Shown: positions 44,505 to 54,520, numbered from the stretch's first letter. The stretch is DNA of 64,000 bases from Lachnospiraceae bacterium (GCA_015057585.1 SVEF01000004.1:124001-188000); one strand, 5' to 3'. Notes: generated from the letters alone by a model not told the origin. Numbers and translations are program-made.

Positions 44505-45908
44505 TTATTCCTTTGGTGCCTCCAAAAGAGGAGTTGCATAAGAAGTCCGCATCTCTATGAGCGGTGCCCCGTTATTTAAAATATAGTCTTTGGTAATCGT
44601 CACTCTTCCGATGGCATCATCCTTTGGAATTTCGTACATAATGTCTAACATCAGTTCCTCTATGATGGCGCGGAGTGCTCTGGCTCCGGTATCCTTTTCC
44701 AGTGCTTTTTCCGCAATCGCTTCCAGCGCTCCGTCATCAAACACCAAATCCACTTCATCCATTGCAAGCAGTTTTTTATACTGCTTTAAAATGGCATTCT
44801 TCGGCTCCTGCAACACTTTAACAAGCATTTCTTTATCCAACTGCCGCAAAGCAAAAATTACCGGAAGGCGTCCGATAAATTCCGGAATCATCCCGTATTC
44901 CCGCAAATCTTCTACAGTTGCTTTTGCCAAAATATCCTTATCTTCATCAAAGCGGTCCTTTAAATCCCCGGTAAAACCGATGGCAGACTGTTTGGTAAGC
45001 CTTCTCTTAATGACATTTTCCAAATCCGGAAACGCACCGCCGCAGATAAACAGAATATTTTTCGTATCGATGGTCGTCATCGGTACCATTGCGTTTTTGC
45101 TGCTGGCTCCTACCGGCACCTCTACTTCAGCACCCTCCAGCAATTTTAGCAGCCCCTGCTGTACGGATTCTCCGCTGACATCACGGCTGTGGGCATTTCT
45201 CTTTTTCGCAATTTTATCAATTTCGTCGATAAATACGATGCCCTGTTCTGCCCTCTCCACATCATTGTCTGCAGCCGCAAGAAGTTTGGAGAGCACGCTT
45301 TCAACGTCATCGCCGATGTATCCGGCTTCTGTCAGCGAAGTAGCATCCGTAATGGCAAGCGGTACATTCAATAGTTTTGCCAGTGTCTTGACAAGATACG
45401 TCTTACCGCTTCCGGTCGGACCGAGCATCAGCATATTGGACTTTTCAAGTTCTACCCCGTCTTCTACCTTGTCATAAACCCTTTTATAATGGTTATATAC
45501 CGCAACCGACATTACCTTCTTAGCCTTTTCCTGTCCGATGACATACTCGTCCAGTTCTGCCTTAATGACATGCGGTGCTTTTAAATGACGGATATCAAAC
45601 ACACCTTCCGGCACTTCCTCTTTTTTCTTTTCCTTTGGCTGCTTTTTCTTCAGCCTCTGCTGTTCCGGCATATCCCCGGGACCTCCGAATAAAAACGGTG
45701 AAAATCCCATGAAATCCATGTTCCCCATGCCCGGAAACGGGCCTCCGCTCATGGAATCAAAGGTTTTCTGCATGCATTCCGCGCAAATAGCAATGTTGTT
45801 CGGAAGTTTCATCATCTTTCCTGCTTTGCTCTCCGGCCGACGACAGATATAGCAGATATCCTCGTACTCATCTGTCCTTTCTTCGGTCTTATTTACATCG
45901 TCTGTCAT
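44505..45908 (-). CDS. clpX: ATP-dependent protease ATPase subunit ClpX
   Basis: Unfolds proteins and feeds them to ClpP. The 467 residues have the N-terminal zinc domain CYICRRPESKAGKMMKLP...CAEC (about 19-41), a Gly/Pro-rich then Lys/Glu-rich linker (to about 110), and an AAA+ domain with Walker A LGPTGSGKTYLVKTL (about 164). VFIDEIDKIAKK forms Walker B, VSGESVQQGLLKLLEG the RKH-adjacent segment, and IGFTGD the ClpP-binding loop. It is about 40 residues longer than Bacillus ClpX because of the linker. ClpP is not adjacent; it may lie elsewhere or this could be a second ClpX. Confidence 0.94.
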   Translation of the reverse strand: MTDDVNKTEERTDEYEDICYICRRPESKAGKMMKLPNNIAICAECMQKTFDSMSGGPFPGMGNMDFMGFSPFLFGGPGDMPEQQRLKKKQPKEKKKEEVPEGVFDIRHLKAPHVIKAELDEYVIGQEKAKKVMSVAVYNHYKRVYDKVEDGVELEKSNMLMLGPTGSGKTYLVKTLAKLLNVPLAITDATSLTEAGYIGDDVESVLSKLLAAADNDVERAEQGIVFIDEIDKIAKKRNAHSRDVSGESVQQGLLKLLEGAEVEVPVGASSKNAMVPMTTIDTKNILFICGGAFPDLENVIKRRLTKQSAIGFTGDLKDRFDEDKDILAKATVEDLREYGMIPEFIGRLPVIFALRQLDKEMLVKVLQEPKNAILKQYKKLLAMDEVDLVFDDGALEAIAEKALEKDTGARALRAIIEELMLDIMYEIPKDDAIGRVTITKDYILNNGAPLIEMRTSYATPLLEAPKE

Positions 45909-45935
45909 TTTTTATTTCCTCTTTTCGCCTGCGTC

Positions 45936-47354
45936 CTAATACGCATTTTTATTGATGAATCCTTTGAATACCGTAAGGAAAAGAATCAAAAGATCAAATC
46001 CCACGGACCAGTTTTCAATATAGTACAAATCATAGTCAATCCTGCGGCGGATGGAAGTATCGCCACGGTAACCATTCACCTGAGCCCATCCCGTCATTCC
46101 CGGTCTGACCTGGTGCTTCACCATGTAACGCGGAATTTCCTCTTTAAATTTTTCCACGTAAAACGGGCGCTCCGGTCTCGGTCCCACAAGACTCATTTCT
46201 CCCTTAATCACGTTGAACAGCTGCGGAAGCTCGTCCAGGCTCGTTTTCCGGATAAATTTTCCGATTGGGGTCACACGCGGATCCTGAAATGTCGTCCATG
46301 CCGTCTTCTCTTTCTTTTCTTCCTGCACTTCCATTGAACGGAATTTATACATCATAAATTCCCGGTTGTGAAGCCCCACTCTTTTCTGTTTGTAAATCAC
46401 CGGCCCCCTGGAGGTACCTTTAATTATTACTGCCACCACAAGCATCGGAATTGCCGCAATCGCAAGTGCCAGTACTCCCAGCACCAGATCCATCCCCCGT
46501 TTTACCATCCGGTTCAGCTCACGGGATAACGGCACCTTTCGGATGTGCACGACCGGAAGTCCTTCCAGGTCCTCCATATACGGAATGGTCGGAATAATAT
46601 CCTGGTAATCCGGCAAAAATTTCGTATGCACTCCGGATTTTTCGCATAGTGCCACAATCGTAGCGAGCCTTGTATAATCCTCCATCCGCATGGTAATTGC
46701 AATCTCATCCAGTTCGTTTTCTTCCAGATACTTTTCCAGATATTCCAATCGGTCTATCACCGGAATGCCACGGTACTTTGTTCCTTTTTCCATGGAATCG
46801 TCCAGTATTCCTTTGATATGATAGCCCCACTGCGGATTTGCCAAAATCCGTTCAATCAACCCCTCCGCCGTCCTGCTGTAACCGACCAAAAGCACATGCT
46901 TTATATTATATCCGTCTTTCCTTATCTTACGCAATATTCTGCGAAGAAGCAACCGGTAGAACAAATCCAGACCGACATTAATAATGAAAAACATCACCAG
47001 AAACCATCTGGAAATATCAATCTCCTTTACAAGGAAGAGAACCGCGAGAATATAGATGAGTCCTGTCAGGTTAATTCTTACAATCTCTAACACCTGTAAA
47101 AAACGTCCTCTGCTTCTCTGGGAACGGTAAACACCGTTGGTCAGAAAAATCACCAGATATCCCGGTAAAATCACCCACAGATAACTGACATAAACAGAAA
47201 ACGAAAGGTAACTTCCCTCAGCCTCCCGGAAATACTCGATAAATCCGAGCCAGCGGAAACGGAACTGATAGGCAAGTACGTACGAAATTACTACCGTAAT
47301 CAGATCTAACGCCACATGAATTCTGTTTAATGTTTTCTGATGACTTTTAATCAT
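45936..47354 (-). CDS. Polyprenyl-phosphate sugar phosphotransferase (WbaP/WcaJ type)
   Basis: Starts an exopolysaccharide or capsule unit by moving sugar-1-phosphate to undecaprenyl phosphate. The 472 residues have four N-terminal helices (about 12-130), a Rossmann-like CoA-binding segment with [15 protein letters not shown] (about 150), and a fifth helix near 290. The C-terminal catalytic domain carries [48 protein letters not shown], and [16 protein letters not shown]. Those motifs define the family. The sugar cannot be told. It is a single gene here, downstream-linked with clpX by 27 bases. Confidence 0.92.
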   Translation of the reverse strand: MIKSHQKTLNRIHVALDLITVVISYVLAYQFRFRWLGFIEYFREAEGSYLSFSVYVSYLWVILPGYLVIFLTNGVYRSQRSRGRFLQVLEIVRINLTGLIYILAVLFLVKEIDISRWFLVMFFIINVGLDLFYRLLLRRILRKIRKDGYNIKHVLLVGYSRTAEGLIERILANPQWGYHIKGILDDSMEKGTKYRGIPVIDRLEYLEKYLEENELDEIAITMRMEDYTRLATIVALCEKSGVHTKFLPDYQDIIPTIPYMEDLEGLPVVHIRKVPLSRELNRMVKRGMDLVLGVLALAIAAIPMLVVAVIIKGTSRGPVIYKQKRVGLHNREFMMYKFRSMEVQEEKKEKTAWTTFQDPRVTPIGKFIRKTSLDELPQLFNVIKGEMSLVGPRPERPFYVEKFKEEIPRYMVKHQVRPGMTGWAQVNGYRGDTSIRRRIDYDLYYIENWSVGFDLLILFLTVFKGFINKNAY

Positions 47355-47544
47355 GTTCCCCTCCGCTTATTTTCTGTTCGTAGTGTACCACATTCCAAGC
47401 CGAAGCAACAAGCATTTTAACAAAAAAAAACAGTTTTTCTTCACAATCTCATCACAAAACCCTGCTACACTGAGTCCATCGACAAAAAAACAAACTTTTT
47501 TTTCATAAAACAGATTTCGAGACACATAGAAGGGAGTAAATCAA

Positions 47545-49053
47545 ATGGATTACGAATTTTATAACGAAGAATCTACACAAAAGAAACAGGAAGTTCCTTC
47601 CGAGCCGTACCGTTACCGCTATGAAAACGGAGAGATGCGTGAGGACACCCGGTATGCACATTATTACTACGGAACACCTTCCTCCTCCGCTTCTTCTGAA
47701 GAAGCACCAAAGAAGGAGAAAAAGAGACCATTCCTCAAACTATGTAAATGGGTCGCAGGCGCAGCCTGCCTTGGCGCCGTTGCCGGTGCCGCCTTCCTTG
47801 GTATCTCCTATTTCGGAGGTGACCTGCTCGGCATTCCTGCTCTTCAATCCCATTTAGATGACGGGACTCCAAACGCAACCGGCAACCCTTCCTCCGGTGG
47901 AGTAGGTACCCCTCTCAATATCACACTGGGAACTTCGAGCACCATTGAAGGTGCCGGTTCTCCGGCGGAAAGCGTGGTTGTTCAGGTCGTTGACCAGAAT
48001 CTTGCCGCTACGGTTGCCGTAAAAAGCACCTACGTCGTTACTTCTTCCTGGTTTGGCCAGTATTACCAGCAGGAAGCGCAAGCAAGCGGTTCCGGCTTTA
48101 TTGTCGGTGTCAACGACACCGAACTTCTGATTGCCACAAACAATCATGTGATTGAAGATGCAAAGAAAATTGAGATTACGTTTATCGATGATGCTGTTTT
48201 GGAAGCGACGGTAAAAGGCACCGATGCCATTGCCGATCTTGCCATCATCGCCGTTCCTTTAAGCACCATCTCCTCCGACACCTTAAATTCCATCCGCATT
48301 GCCACACTCGGCAACTCCGAAACTGTCCGTCTTGGCGAAATGGCAATTGCCATCGGTAATGCTTTAGGTTATGGGCAGTCGGTAACTGTGGGATATATCA
48401 GCGCAAAGGACCGTGAAGTAACGGTTGAAGGCAATACCATGATTCTGTTACAGACCGATGCGGCCATCAACGGAGGCAACAGCGGAGGACCACTTTTTAA
48501 TACGAAGGGTGAAGTCATCGGCATCAACTCGGTTAAATATGCCGACACCGATGTCGAAGGTATGTGCTTTGCGATTCCGATTTCCAGAGCGATTCCGATT
48601 CTCAACGAGTTGATGGCACGTGAAACCTTAACTGATGAGGAAAAGGGAGCACTCGGCATCAGCACACGTACAGTGGACAGCGACATTGCTTACCTCTACG
48701 GTTGGCCAACCGGTGCCTATATCGTAGAAGTCTTAAGCGGCAGTCCGGCAGAAGAAGCCGGTCTGTACCTCGGCGACATTGTTACTAATGTAAACGGTGT
48801 TACCATTACCACAAGCGACCAGCTGGTTGCCGCGATTTCTTCTTACCGTCACGGCACTACCATTACCCTGACTGTACAGAGAAATGTGAACGGAAAATAT
48901 GAGGAAATTACTATTTCTGCCACACTTGGACAGCGATCCGCCATTGTTGGCTCCGAAGAAACCGGAAATAATACCATGGAAGAACTGGAAAACGGGAACA
49001 GTCAGACACCTTCTGACAATAAGACCCCCGGAAACGGAAAACCAAAAAAATAG
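47545..49053 (+). CDS. HtrA/DegP-type membrane serine protease with PDZ domain
   Basis: Quality-control protease at the outer face of the membrane. The 502 residues have a cytosolic N-terminus with Lys/Glu-rich segment, a membrane helix (about 68-92), an acidic linker, and a trypsin-like domain. The triad is His201 (NNHVIED), Asp231 (IADLAII) and Ser313 (GGNSGGPL). A PDZ domain follows at about 375-470 (GAYIVEVLSGSPAEEAGLYLGD). The tail is low-complexity, rich in Asn, Gly, Pro and Lys. The ATG at 47545 has GAAGGGAG upstream. Divergent from the sugar transferase and followed by its own terminator. Confidence 0.94.
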   Translation: MDYEFYNEESTQKKQEVPSEPYRYRYENGEMREDTRYAHYYYGTPSSSASSEEAPKKEKKRPFLKLCKWVAGAACLGAVAGAAFLGISYFGGDLLGIPALQSHLDDGTPNATGNPSSGGVGTPLNITLGTSSTIEGAGSPAESVVVQVVDQNLAATVAVKSTYVVTSSWFGQYYQQEAQASGSGFIVGVNDTELLIATNNHVIEDAKKIEITFIDDAVLEATVKGTDAIADLAIIAVPLSTISSDTLNSIRIATLGNSETVRLGEMAIAIGNALGYGQSVTVGYISAKDREVTVEGNTMILLQTDAAINGGNSGGPLFNTKGEVIGINSVKYADTDVEGMCFAIPISRAIPILNELMARETLTDEEKGALGISTRTVDSDIAYLYGWPTGAYIVEVLSGSPAEEAGLYLGDIVTNVNGVTITTSDQLVAAISSYRHGTTITLTVQRNVNGKYEEITISATLGQRSAIVGSEETGNNTMEELENGNSQTPSDNKTPGNGKPKK

Positions 49054-49087
49054 ATTACTTCAGAATCTTTGAATACCTTCAGTGAAT

Positions 49088-49124
49088 ACGCAGGCTCTCT
49101 CCTCCGAGGCCTGCGTGTTTTTTA
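49088..49124 (+). terminator. Terminator of the HtrA gene
   Basis: Stem ACGCAGGC/GCCTGCGT (49088-49095 and 49109-49116) with a 13-base loop, then GTTTTTT on the plus strand. The rest of the 326-base gap up to 49380 contains a T-rich stretch and the repeats described next. Confidence 0.88.
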
Positions 49125-49282
49125 TGAACTAAGTGCACAAAAAATGACCTGTTTTTTGTAGAGAATGCCGAATTTTTTTTGCCTACTTGCAATGCGAACA
49201 GTCGTTTGTTATTATCATTACAAGCCGCCTATTCCTTAGGTTTTCGCCCGCTCGGGTTTTTCTTTTTTTTCGAACATGTATA

Positions 49283-49358
49283 ACTTCTTATACGTAACTA
49301 AATACCTATCACTTCTTATAACTGCTTTTTTAGCGGAATAGAAGTTATAATTAGGTAT
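49283..49358 (+). promoter_or_regulatory. Operator-like repeats before the small HTH gene
   Basis: ACTTCTTATA occurs at 49283-49292 and 49311-49320, and its inverse TAGAAGTTATA at 49339-49349. ATACCTA at 49302-49308 is mirrored by TAGGTAT at 49352-49358. A TATAAT at 49346-49351 is the likely -10 and falls within the inverse arm. The arrangement suits self-repression by the HTH protein encoded from 49380. Confidence 0.6.
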
Positions 49359-49379
49359 CATATCGCAGAGAGGTGCACT

Positions 49380-49625
49380 ATGGGTAGCAAAGGGTATATA
49401 CAAATTCATCTTGCAGAACAGTTGTCTAAATCCGGCTTAAGCAAAAATAAGTTTTGTCAACGCGCGGAGTTACAACGCGGACAGCTCAATTCCTATATGC
49501 GTAACAAAATCACCCGTTTAGACACAGATGTTCTTGCCCGTATGTGTTGTACTTTAGACTGCACCATCTCTGATTTACTGGAATATTGTCATCCAAACAA
49601 CAAAAACGAGGAGTGTAAAAAATGA
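49380..49625 (+). CDS. Small Cro/CI-type HTH regulator
   Basis: An 81-residue protein formed almost wholly by a helix-turn-helix of the YozG-like HTH_26 type: IHLAEQLSKSGLSKNKFCQRAELQRGQLNSYMRNKITRLD then DVLARMCCTLDCTISDLLEY. The tail is short and charged (NNKNEECKK). The ATG has GAGAGG about 7 bases upstream. Its stop overlaps the next gene's start as ATGA. It probably represses its own promoter (see repeats at 49283-49358). It could be the antitoxin-like member of a two-gene system, but no toxin motif is known in its neighbour. Confidence 0.85.
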   Translation: MGSKGYIQIHLAEQLSKSGLSKNKFCQRAELQRGQLNSYMRNKITRLDTDVLARMCCTLDCTISDLLEYCHPNNKNEECKK

Positions 49626-49942
49626 AAAATGAGGACAAAAAAATCCGGGAATACATAAAAAAGAACCGGTCCCTGTTGCAAGCACAGAATATGGACATCG
49701 CCTATTCCGACACCTGCGGAGACTGGTTCATTTATGACTACAATAAGTCCTATCACTATTATGAATTCTTTATCCGGTTCACCTCTGTGGAACAACTGGA
49801 AACCATCATCCGGGAAGAACTTTTATTTCTCGAGGAGTGTATGGCAGAAAAAGATCCGGCCGTTCCGGACTGCGAAACAGATTCTTTCGCGGAAATCGTA
49901 AGCCACAATTACAAATCCCCATCAAAACTTACCCTTCCTTAG
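49622..49942 (+). CDS. Unknown 106-residue partner of the HTH regulator
   Basis: 106 residues starting MKNEDKKIREYIKKN, with a Tyr/Phe/Asp-rich middle (DWFIYDYNKSYHYYEFFIRF) and a helix-forming ending (LETIIREELLFLEECMAE). No signal, membrane helix or recognised motif. It is coupled to the HTH gene by an ATGA overlap, and its stop overlaps the stop of the convergent ATPase gene by four bases (TTAG). A role as a partner of the HTH protein, including a toxin/antitoxin pair, is possible but unsupported by a motif. Confidence 0.7.
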   Translation: MKNEDKKIREYIKKNRSLLQAQNMDIAYSDTCGDWFIYDYNKSYHYYEFFIRFTSVEQLETIIREELLFLEECMAEKDPAVPDCETDSFAEIVSHNYKSPSKLTLP

Positions 49943-50682
49943 GACAGTTTTGTCAACTCTGTATACTTAGTAAGAACTTCATCCAGTGTTCCGTCTGCCG
50001 TCAGGTGCCCTTTTTCTAAAAGGATTGCTCTGGTACACAATTTCCGCACCTGATGCTCGGAATGTGATACAAAAAGTACCGTAACGCCTTTCTCTACCAT
50101 TTCTAAAATTTTTTGTTCACTCTTTTGGCGGAATTTCGCATCACCTACCGCAAGCACCTCGTCTAAGATCAAAATGTCCGGCTCTACAATCGTCGCAATG
50201 GAAAAACCGAGACGCGCCCGCATTCCCGAGGAATAATTTTTCACCGGTACATTAATAAAATCACCAAGGTCAGCAAAATCTACAATAGCCTGATATTTTT
50301 CTTTCAGAAAACTCTTGGAATATCCCAACATCGCACCATACAGAAAGATATTCTCTGCCCCTGTGTAATGGGAATCAAAGCCTGCTCCCAGCTCTAAAAG
50401 CGGAACTACCTTCCCAAGCTTGGTCACTTTTCCTTCCGATGCCTTTAATACACCGGCAATTACCTTTAATAACGTCGATTTCCCTGCACCGTTCAAACCC
50501 ATGATTGCAAGGCGGTCTCCTTTTTGCAGAGAAAACGAGACATCCTCCAACGCAAGAAAATCCTTATATCGCAGTTCCCGTTGAAATAACTTGATGATAT
50601 ATTCCTTTAAATTGTCTACCTTCTGCTCTGTCAGGCGATATTTCACGCTGACATTTTGCACAGACAACACGGTTTCCAGCAT
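49939..50682 (-). CDS. Polysaccharide ABC exporter ATPase (TagH/Wzt-like)
   Basis: Energises export of a polyprenyl-linked polymer, such as teichoic acid or another glycan. The 247 residues show LEDVSFSLQKGDRLAIMGL, Walker A GLNGAGKSTLLKV (about 59-71), the Q-loop region, the signature YSSGMRARLGFSIAT, and Walker B ILILDEVLAVGD. Ala-Val-Gly-Asp after the Walker B is typical of this subfamily. It lacks the C-terminal carbohydrate-binding domain of Wzt and the long tail of TagH, so it fits a short variant. It lies 11 bases after the permease gene. Confidence 0.9.
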   Translation of the reverse strand: MLETVLSVQNVSVKYRLTEQKVDNLKEYIIKLFQRELRYKDFLALEDVSFSLQKGDRLAIMGLNGAGKSTLLKVIAGVLKASEGKVTKLGKVVPLLELGAGFDSHYTGAENIFLYGAMLGYSKSFLKEKYQAIVDFADLGDFINVPVKNYSSGMRARLGFSIATIVEPDILILDEVLAVGDAKFRQKSEQKILEMVEKGVTVLFVSHSEHQVRKLCTRAILLEKGHLTADGTLDEVLTKYTELTKLS

Positions 50683-50693
50683 AGTTTCTCTCC

Positions 50694-51470
50694 TTAAATA
50701 TGCAGTATAAACTTATCCTGGTTTTTATAAAAAACGAACAGACCGACAAAAAACAGGATTACAGAAAAAACAAGGGAATAGACCATGGAGGTCATATTCA
50801 TCGCCTGTCCGAATACGGCATGGCGGAAATTTTCAATCACCGCATAGAGCGGATTATAGTCAAAAATCCATCGGTTTGCCTCATTCGAAACACTCTCTAC
50901 CCGGTAGAAAATAGCACAGGCATACATCAAAAGCATCAGTGCCACTCCCCACAGATATTCCAGGTCACGGAAGAACACCGCAAGCGTAGCCAGCAAAAGG
51001 CCGGCACCAATGCTCATAATCAGTACAATCACCAGCGGGAACACCGCCTGAAGTAAATATCTGGTCGGATAGACTCCCCGCGCCATAGCAACTACCGCAA
51101 GGACAATCAACGAAATCAAAAACATGACATACCCCGAAATAATGCTGGCACACGGATACATATATTTTGGCACATAAACTTTCTTGATCATGCCCGCATT
51201 CACACGGATTGACCGGAGTGCCGCTTTTGTGGAATTGGAGAAAAAAGAATAAATCAACCGCCCGGTCAAAATATAAACCGGAAAATCACGGCTGCTGCCA
51301 CCGTACATCGTTGAAAACACCAGAGTCAGCACCATCATAGTAAGAAGCGGCTCCAAAAGAGTCCAAAATACACCAAGATAGGAACTGCGGTATTTTAACT
51401 TGATATCCTTTTTTACCAACTGGTATAACAAATACCGATATTTTGAAAATGTCTTAATTAAATTTCTCAA
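50694..51470 (-). CDS. Polysaccharide ABC exporter permease (TagG/Wzm-like)
   Basis: ABC-2 type permease moving a polymer across the membrane. The 258 residues begin MRNLIKTFSKYRYLLYQLV, with six helices and the family motifs KYRSSYLGVFWTLLEPLL and NPLYAVIENFR. I choose the TTG at 51470 because GGAGG lies 5 bases upstream. A GTG at 51482 is inside the leuA stop and has no site. The start lies 12 bases from the leuA stop codon, and the ATPase follows. The gene order leuA-permease-ATPase is unexpected, and coupling is by simple proximity. Confidence 0.9.
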   Translation of the reverse strand: MRNLIKTFSKYRYLLYQLVKKDIKLKYRSSYLGVFWTLLEPLLTMMVLTLVFSTMYGGSSRDFPVYILTGRLIYSFFSNSTKAALRSIRVNAGMIKKVYVPKYMYPCASIISGYVMFLISLIVLAVVAMARGVYPTRYLLQAVFPLVIVLIMSIGAGLLLATLAVFFRDLEYLWGVALMLLMYACAIFYRVESVSNEANRWIFDYNPLYAVIENFRHAVFGQAMNMTSMVYSLVFSVILFFVGLFVFYKNQDKFILHI

Positions 51471-51481
51471 TGAAACCTCCA

Positions 51482-53152
51482 CTAACGCTCATTCAATCGA
51501 TTCATCGCACTGAAAATCGCACGAATGGACGCCCTCGTAATGTTGGAGCTGATACCCACACCATATGTTGTCTCTCCGTTTTCCGTATCCAGCATATGAA
51601 TATAGGCTGCTGCCTGTGCATTTTCACCAAGTCCGAGGGAATGCTCGGAATAATCCAGCACCTTATATGTATGTGCCATTTCTTTTCTGAGTCCGCCAAG
51701 TACCGCATCAATCGGTCCGTTACCCACTGCACGAATGGTTTTCTCTACTCCGCCGTCGGTATAAATCAAAACAATTTCCGTATCAGATGCTTCGTCGGCA
51801 CCGTGCTTTTCTTCTACATTCAAACGCCTGAAATGCAACGGTTCTTTCTTCTCAAGATATTCCTTCTTAAATTCCTCAAAAATCTGCTCCGGAGCAACCT
51901 CGCCCTGTCCTTCTGCAATCTGCTGAATCCGGCCGGCAAATTCCTTATGCATTCCCTTCGGCAGCTTGTAACCAAAATAGGTATCCATAATAAATGCCAC
52001 ACCGCCCTTACCGGACTGGCTGTTAATGCGCACAATCGGTTCATATTCGCGTCCGATGTCCGCCGGATCAATCGGCAAATACGGAACCTGCCAAATCTGA
52101 CTGTTCCGCTCCTTCATTGCCTGTACCCCCTTATTAATGGCATCCTGATGCGAACCGGAAAAGGCGGTAAAAACGAGTTTTCCGGCATAAGGATGACGCG
52201 GAGGTACCTGCATCTTTGTGCAACGCTCATAAACATCCACAATCTCCGTAATATTTTCAATCTCCAGTTCCGGATTGATGCCCTGCGAAAACATATTGTA
52301 CGCCAGGGTAAGAATATCCACATTTCCGGTACGTTCCCCGTTACCGAGAAGAGTACCTTCTACACGGTCTGCCCCCGCCAAAAGTGCAAGTTCGGCAATT
52401 GCCACACCCGTTCCGCGGTCATTGTGCGGATGAATACTCAATATAATACTGTCCCTGTCCTTAAAGTTACGGTTCATCCATTCAATCTGGTCTGCATATA
52501 CATTCGGCGTATTCATCTCCACCGTTGCAGGCAGATTGAAAATCATTTTCTTTTCCGGCGTCGGCTGCCATACCTCCTGTACGGCCGTGCAAACCTCCAG
52601 TGCATACTCCACTTCCGTTCCGGTAAAACTTTCCGGCGAATACTCTAAGATAATCTCGCCCGGAAAATCCTTTGCATATTTCTGAACCAATTTCGTTCCT
52701 TCAATCGCAATCTTCTTTACTTCCTCTTTACTTGCATGGAACACTACATCTCTTTGAAGGGCAGAGGTGGAATTATAAATATGAACAACTGCACGCTTTA
52801 CCCCTTGAAGTGCTTCAAACGTTCTGGCAATCAAATGCTCACGGCACTGTACTAAAACCTGCACCGTCACGTCATCCGGAATCATCTTTCTCTCCACTAA
52901 CTGACGTAAAAAATCAAATTCAATCTGGGAAGCAGCCGGAAATCCGACCTCAATCTCTTTAAAACCGAGTTTCACCAAAAGATTGAAAAACTCCATCTTT
53001 TCTTCCACGACCATCGGCTCAATCAGTGCCTGATTTCCATCACGCAAATCCACACTGCACCAAATCGGAGCTCTTTCGATCTCTTTTCCCGGCCACTGCC
53101 GATCCGGCAAATGTAACACCGGCACTCTCTCATAACGCCTGTAATTCAACAT
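51482..53152 (-). CDS. leuA: 2-isopropylmalate synthase, LeuA type 2
   Basis: First committed enzyme of leucine synthesis, joining acetyl-CoA and 2-oxoisovalerate. The 556 residues have SVDLRDGNQALIEPM with the catalytic Arg-Asp, FKEIEVGFPAASQIEFD, IHPHNDRGTGVAIAELA with metal His ligands (HxH), and a C-terminal LeuA allosteric domain with DGGVEKTIRAVGNGPIDAV. The length is that of the longer type. No T-box or riboswitch precedes it; only 39 bases lie between it and cdaR, so it is probably co-transcribed with the cda genes. It ends 12 bases before the permease start. Confidence 0.95.
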   Translation of the reverse strand: MLNYRRYERVPVLHLPDRQWPGKEIERAPIWCSVDLRDGNQALIEPMVVEEKMEFFNLLVKLGFKEIEVGFPAASQIEFDFLRQLVERKMIPDDVTVQVLVQCREHLIARTFEALQGVKRAVVHIYNSTSALQRDVVFHASKEEVKKIAIEGTKLVQKYAKDFPGEIILEYSPESFTGTEVEYALEVCTAVQEVWQPTPEKKMIFNLPATVEMNTPNVYADQIEWMNRNFKDRDSIILSIHPHNDRGTGVAIAELALLAGADRVEGTLLGNGERTGNVDILTLAYNMFSQGINPELEIENITEIVDVYERCTKMQVPPRHPYAGKLVFTAFSGSHQDAINKGVQAMKERNSQIWQVPYLPIDPADIGREYEPIVRINSQSGKGGVAFIMDTYFGYKLPKGMHKEFAGRIQQIAEGQGEVAPEQIFEEFKKEYLEKKEPLHFRRLNVEEKHGADEASDTEIVLIYTDGGVEKTIRAVGNGPIDAVLGGLRKEMAHTYKVLDYSEHSLGLGENAQAAAYIHMLDTENGETTYGVGISSNITRASIRAIFSAMNRLNER

Positions 53153-53191
53153 AATTCTCCATCCTCTCCCTTATTTCAACCGTTCTTTGCC

Positions 53192-54520
53192 CTAATAGAC
53201 AGTTCCGGTATGTTCTGTCTGTCCTTCTGTTCCGTCTTCTGTCGTGTTATCTCCGTTTACCGGTGCCTCCGGGTCTGCTTCCTCCATGCTGATTCGTACT
53301 TCCACACGAACCATCATATCCTGTAGCAGAAGACCGGATAAATCTCCGTCATAACACAAATATACCACCTGATATCCCTGTTTTGTATGCTCAGATAAAT
53401 CTATGTACGGAGACAGTGTTTTCAGCGTTGTCTCCTTTAACTTTGCCTGATTTCCGCGTACCCGGATCTGACTCTGTCCCACCTTGACGATTTCTGCCTT
53501 AAGACCGTCTTCCAATCCGAAAATCTCAATATCCTCCGGTGTAATCCCCATGACCTTTTCTTCGTATGCCTTCATGGTAACGGTAACGGCAAGTTCCTCT
53601 TCGTCTACCAGCCGGAGCGATGTCAAATCATCATTCCAAAGACTCGAAATATCAAAATTCTTTTCCACAACACCGGTGGCACCCGTAATATCACAATATG
53701 CCTTGATTTCCGTACCAAGTAACAAAAGTTCTACCGCACTTCCCGCCACCTGCACCGACTGCGGCTGGTAAGAAATATTTCCCACTTCATAGCCCTCTGC
53801 CGGCGTTCCTGTCGTAATCACATTGATTTTTACATTTTTCGTTTTTAAAACCGGAATATTCACCCGGACGGAGGAAGTATTCATCGACACCTTGCTGTTG
53901 CTGACTACTTCTCCGTTTTTATCATAAATAACCGGAATTCCGTAAACCTGACGTTCGTTCGAGATTCCGGTAATATCCACAACCAAAACCACTTCCTTGA
54001 TATTGCTGATCTGCGTCTTTGAGCCGGTCAGCGTAATCATATTCGGACTGGCCACCATGTCTCCTGTCACATATCCGGTTTCCGGCACCCCGCTTGTCGC
54101 AATCTTTACCCGGAATTCCTGTGACATCGATTCGTCCAGGCTCAACTTCATAAACTGGTTCTGACCTCTTACAATTTCCACCTCCGGTTCGCTGTATCCG
54201 CGCACCGAAACTTCAATCGGAACCGATTCGGCAACCGATATTTTTTCAAAATCCGCTACCGCAATAATGTCTGCCCTGGTGAGGGAACTGCAGACGCTTC
54301 TTCTGGCCTCCACCGATACCGTAATCGTCTCACCCTCTATTACTTCGGGAATCTTGTCCTTTGCCGTCAGGGACTCTTCGTTAATAATCGCAACGGGAAT
54401 GTTTTCGAAGGTTACCGTTTCCCGCGGGTCCTGCGAGTTGATAACTCCTGCCCAGAGAAGGTATGCCAGAAACAGCGATAGCAGCTTTAATCCAAAATTA
54501 TTTGTCAGTTTTTCTTTCAT
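53192..54520 (-). CDS. cdaR: CdaR, YbbR-domain regulator of diadenylate cyclase
   Basis: Membrane-anchored regulator that binds CdaA. The 442 residues have an N-terminal signal anchor (about 11-27, LKLLSLFLAYLLWAGVI) and several YbbR repeats. Each contains patterns such as TSGVPETGYVTGD, VNIPVLKTKN, and GTPAEGYEVGNISYQP. The C-terminus is rich in acidic residues and Thr. Its start lies inside the end of cdaA (23-base overlap), so translation is coupled. Length exceeds a single YbbR domain but fits the four-repeat form. Its action on CdaA activity is known for the family. Confidence 0.92.
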   Translation of the reverse strand: MKEKLTNNFGLKLLSLFLAYLLWAGVINSQDPRETVTFENIPVAIINEESLTAKDKIPEVIEGETITVSVEARRSVCSSLTRADIIAVADFEKISVAESVPIEVSVRGYSEPEVEIVRGQNQFMKLSLDESMSQEFRVKIATSGVPETGYVTGDMVASPNMITLTGSKTQISNIKEVVLVVDITGISNERQVYGIPVIYDKNGEVVSNSKVSMNTSSVRVNIPVLKTKNVKINVITTGTPAEGYEVGNISYQPQSVQVAGSAVELLLLGTEIKAYCDITGATGVVEKNFDISSLWNDDLTSLRLVDEEELAVTVTMKAYEEKVMGITPEDIEIFGLEDGLKAEIVKVGQSQIRVRGNQAKLKETTLKTLSPYIDLSEHTKQGYQVVYLCYDGDLSGLLLQDMMVRVEVRISMEEADPEAPVNGDNTTEDGTEGQTEHTGTVY

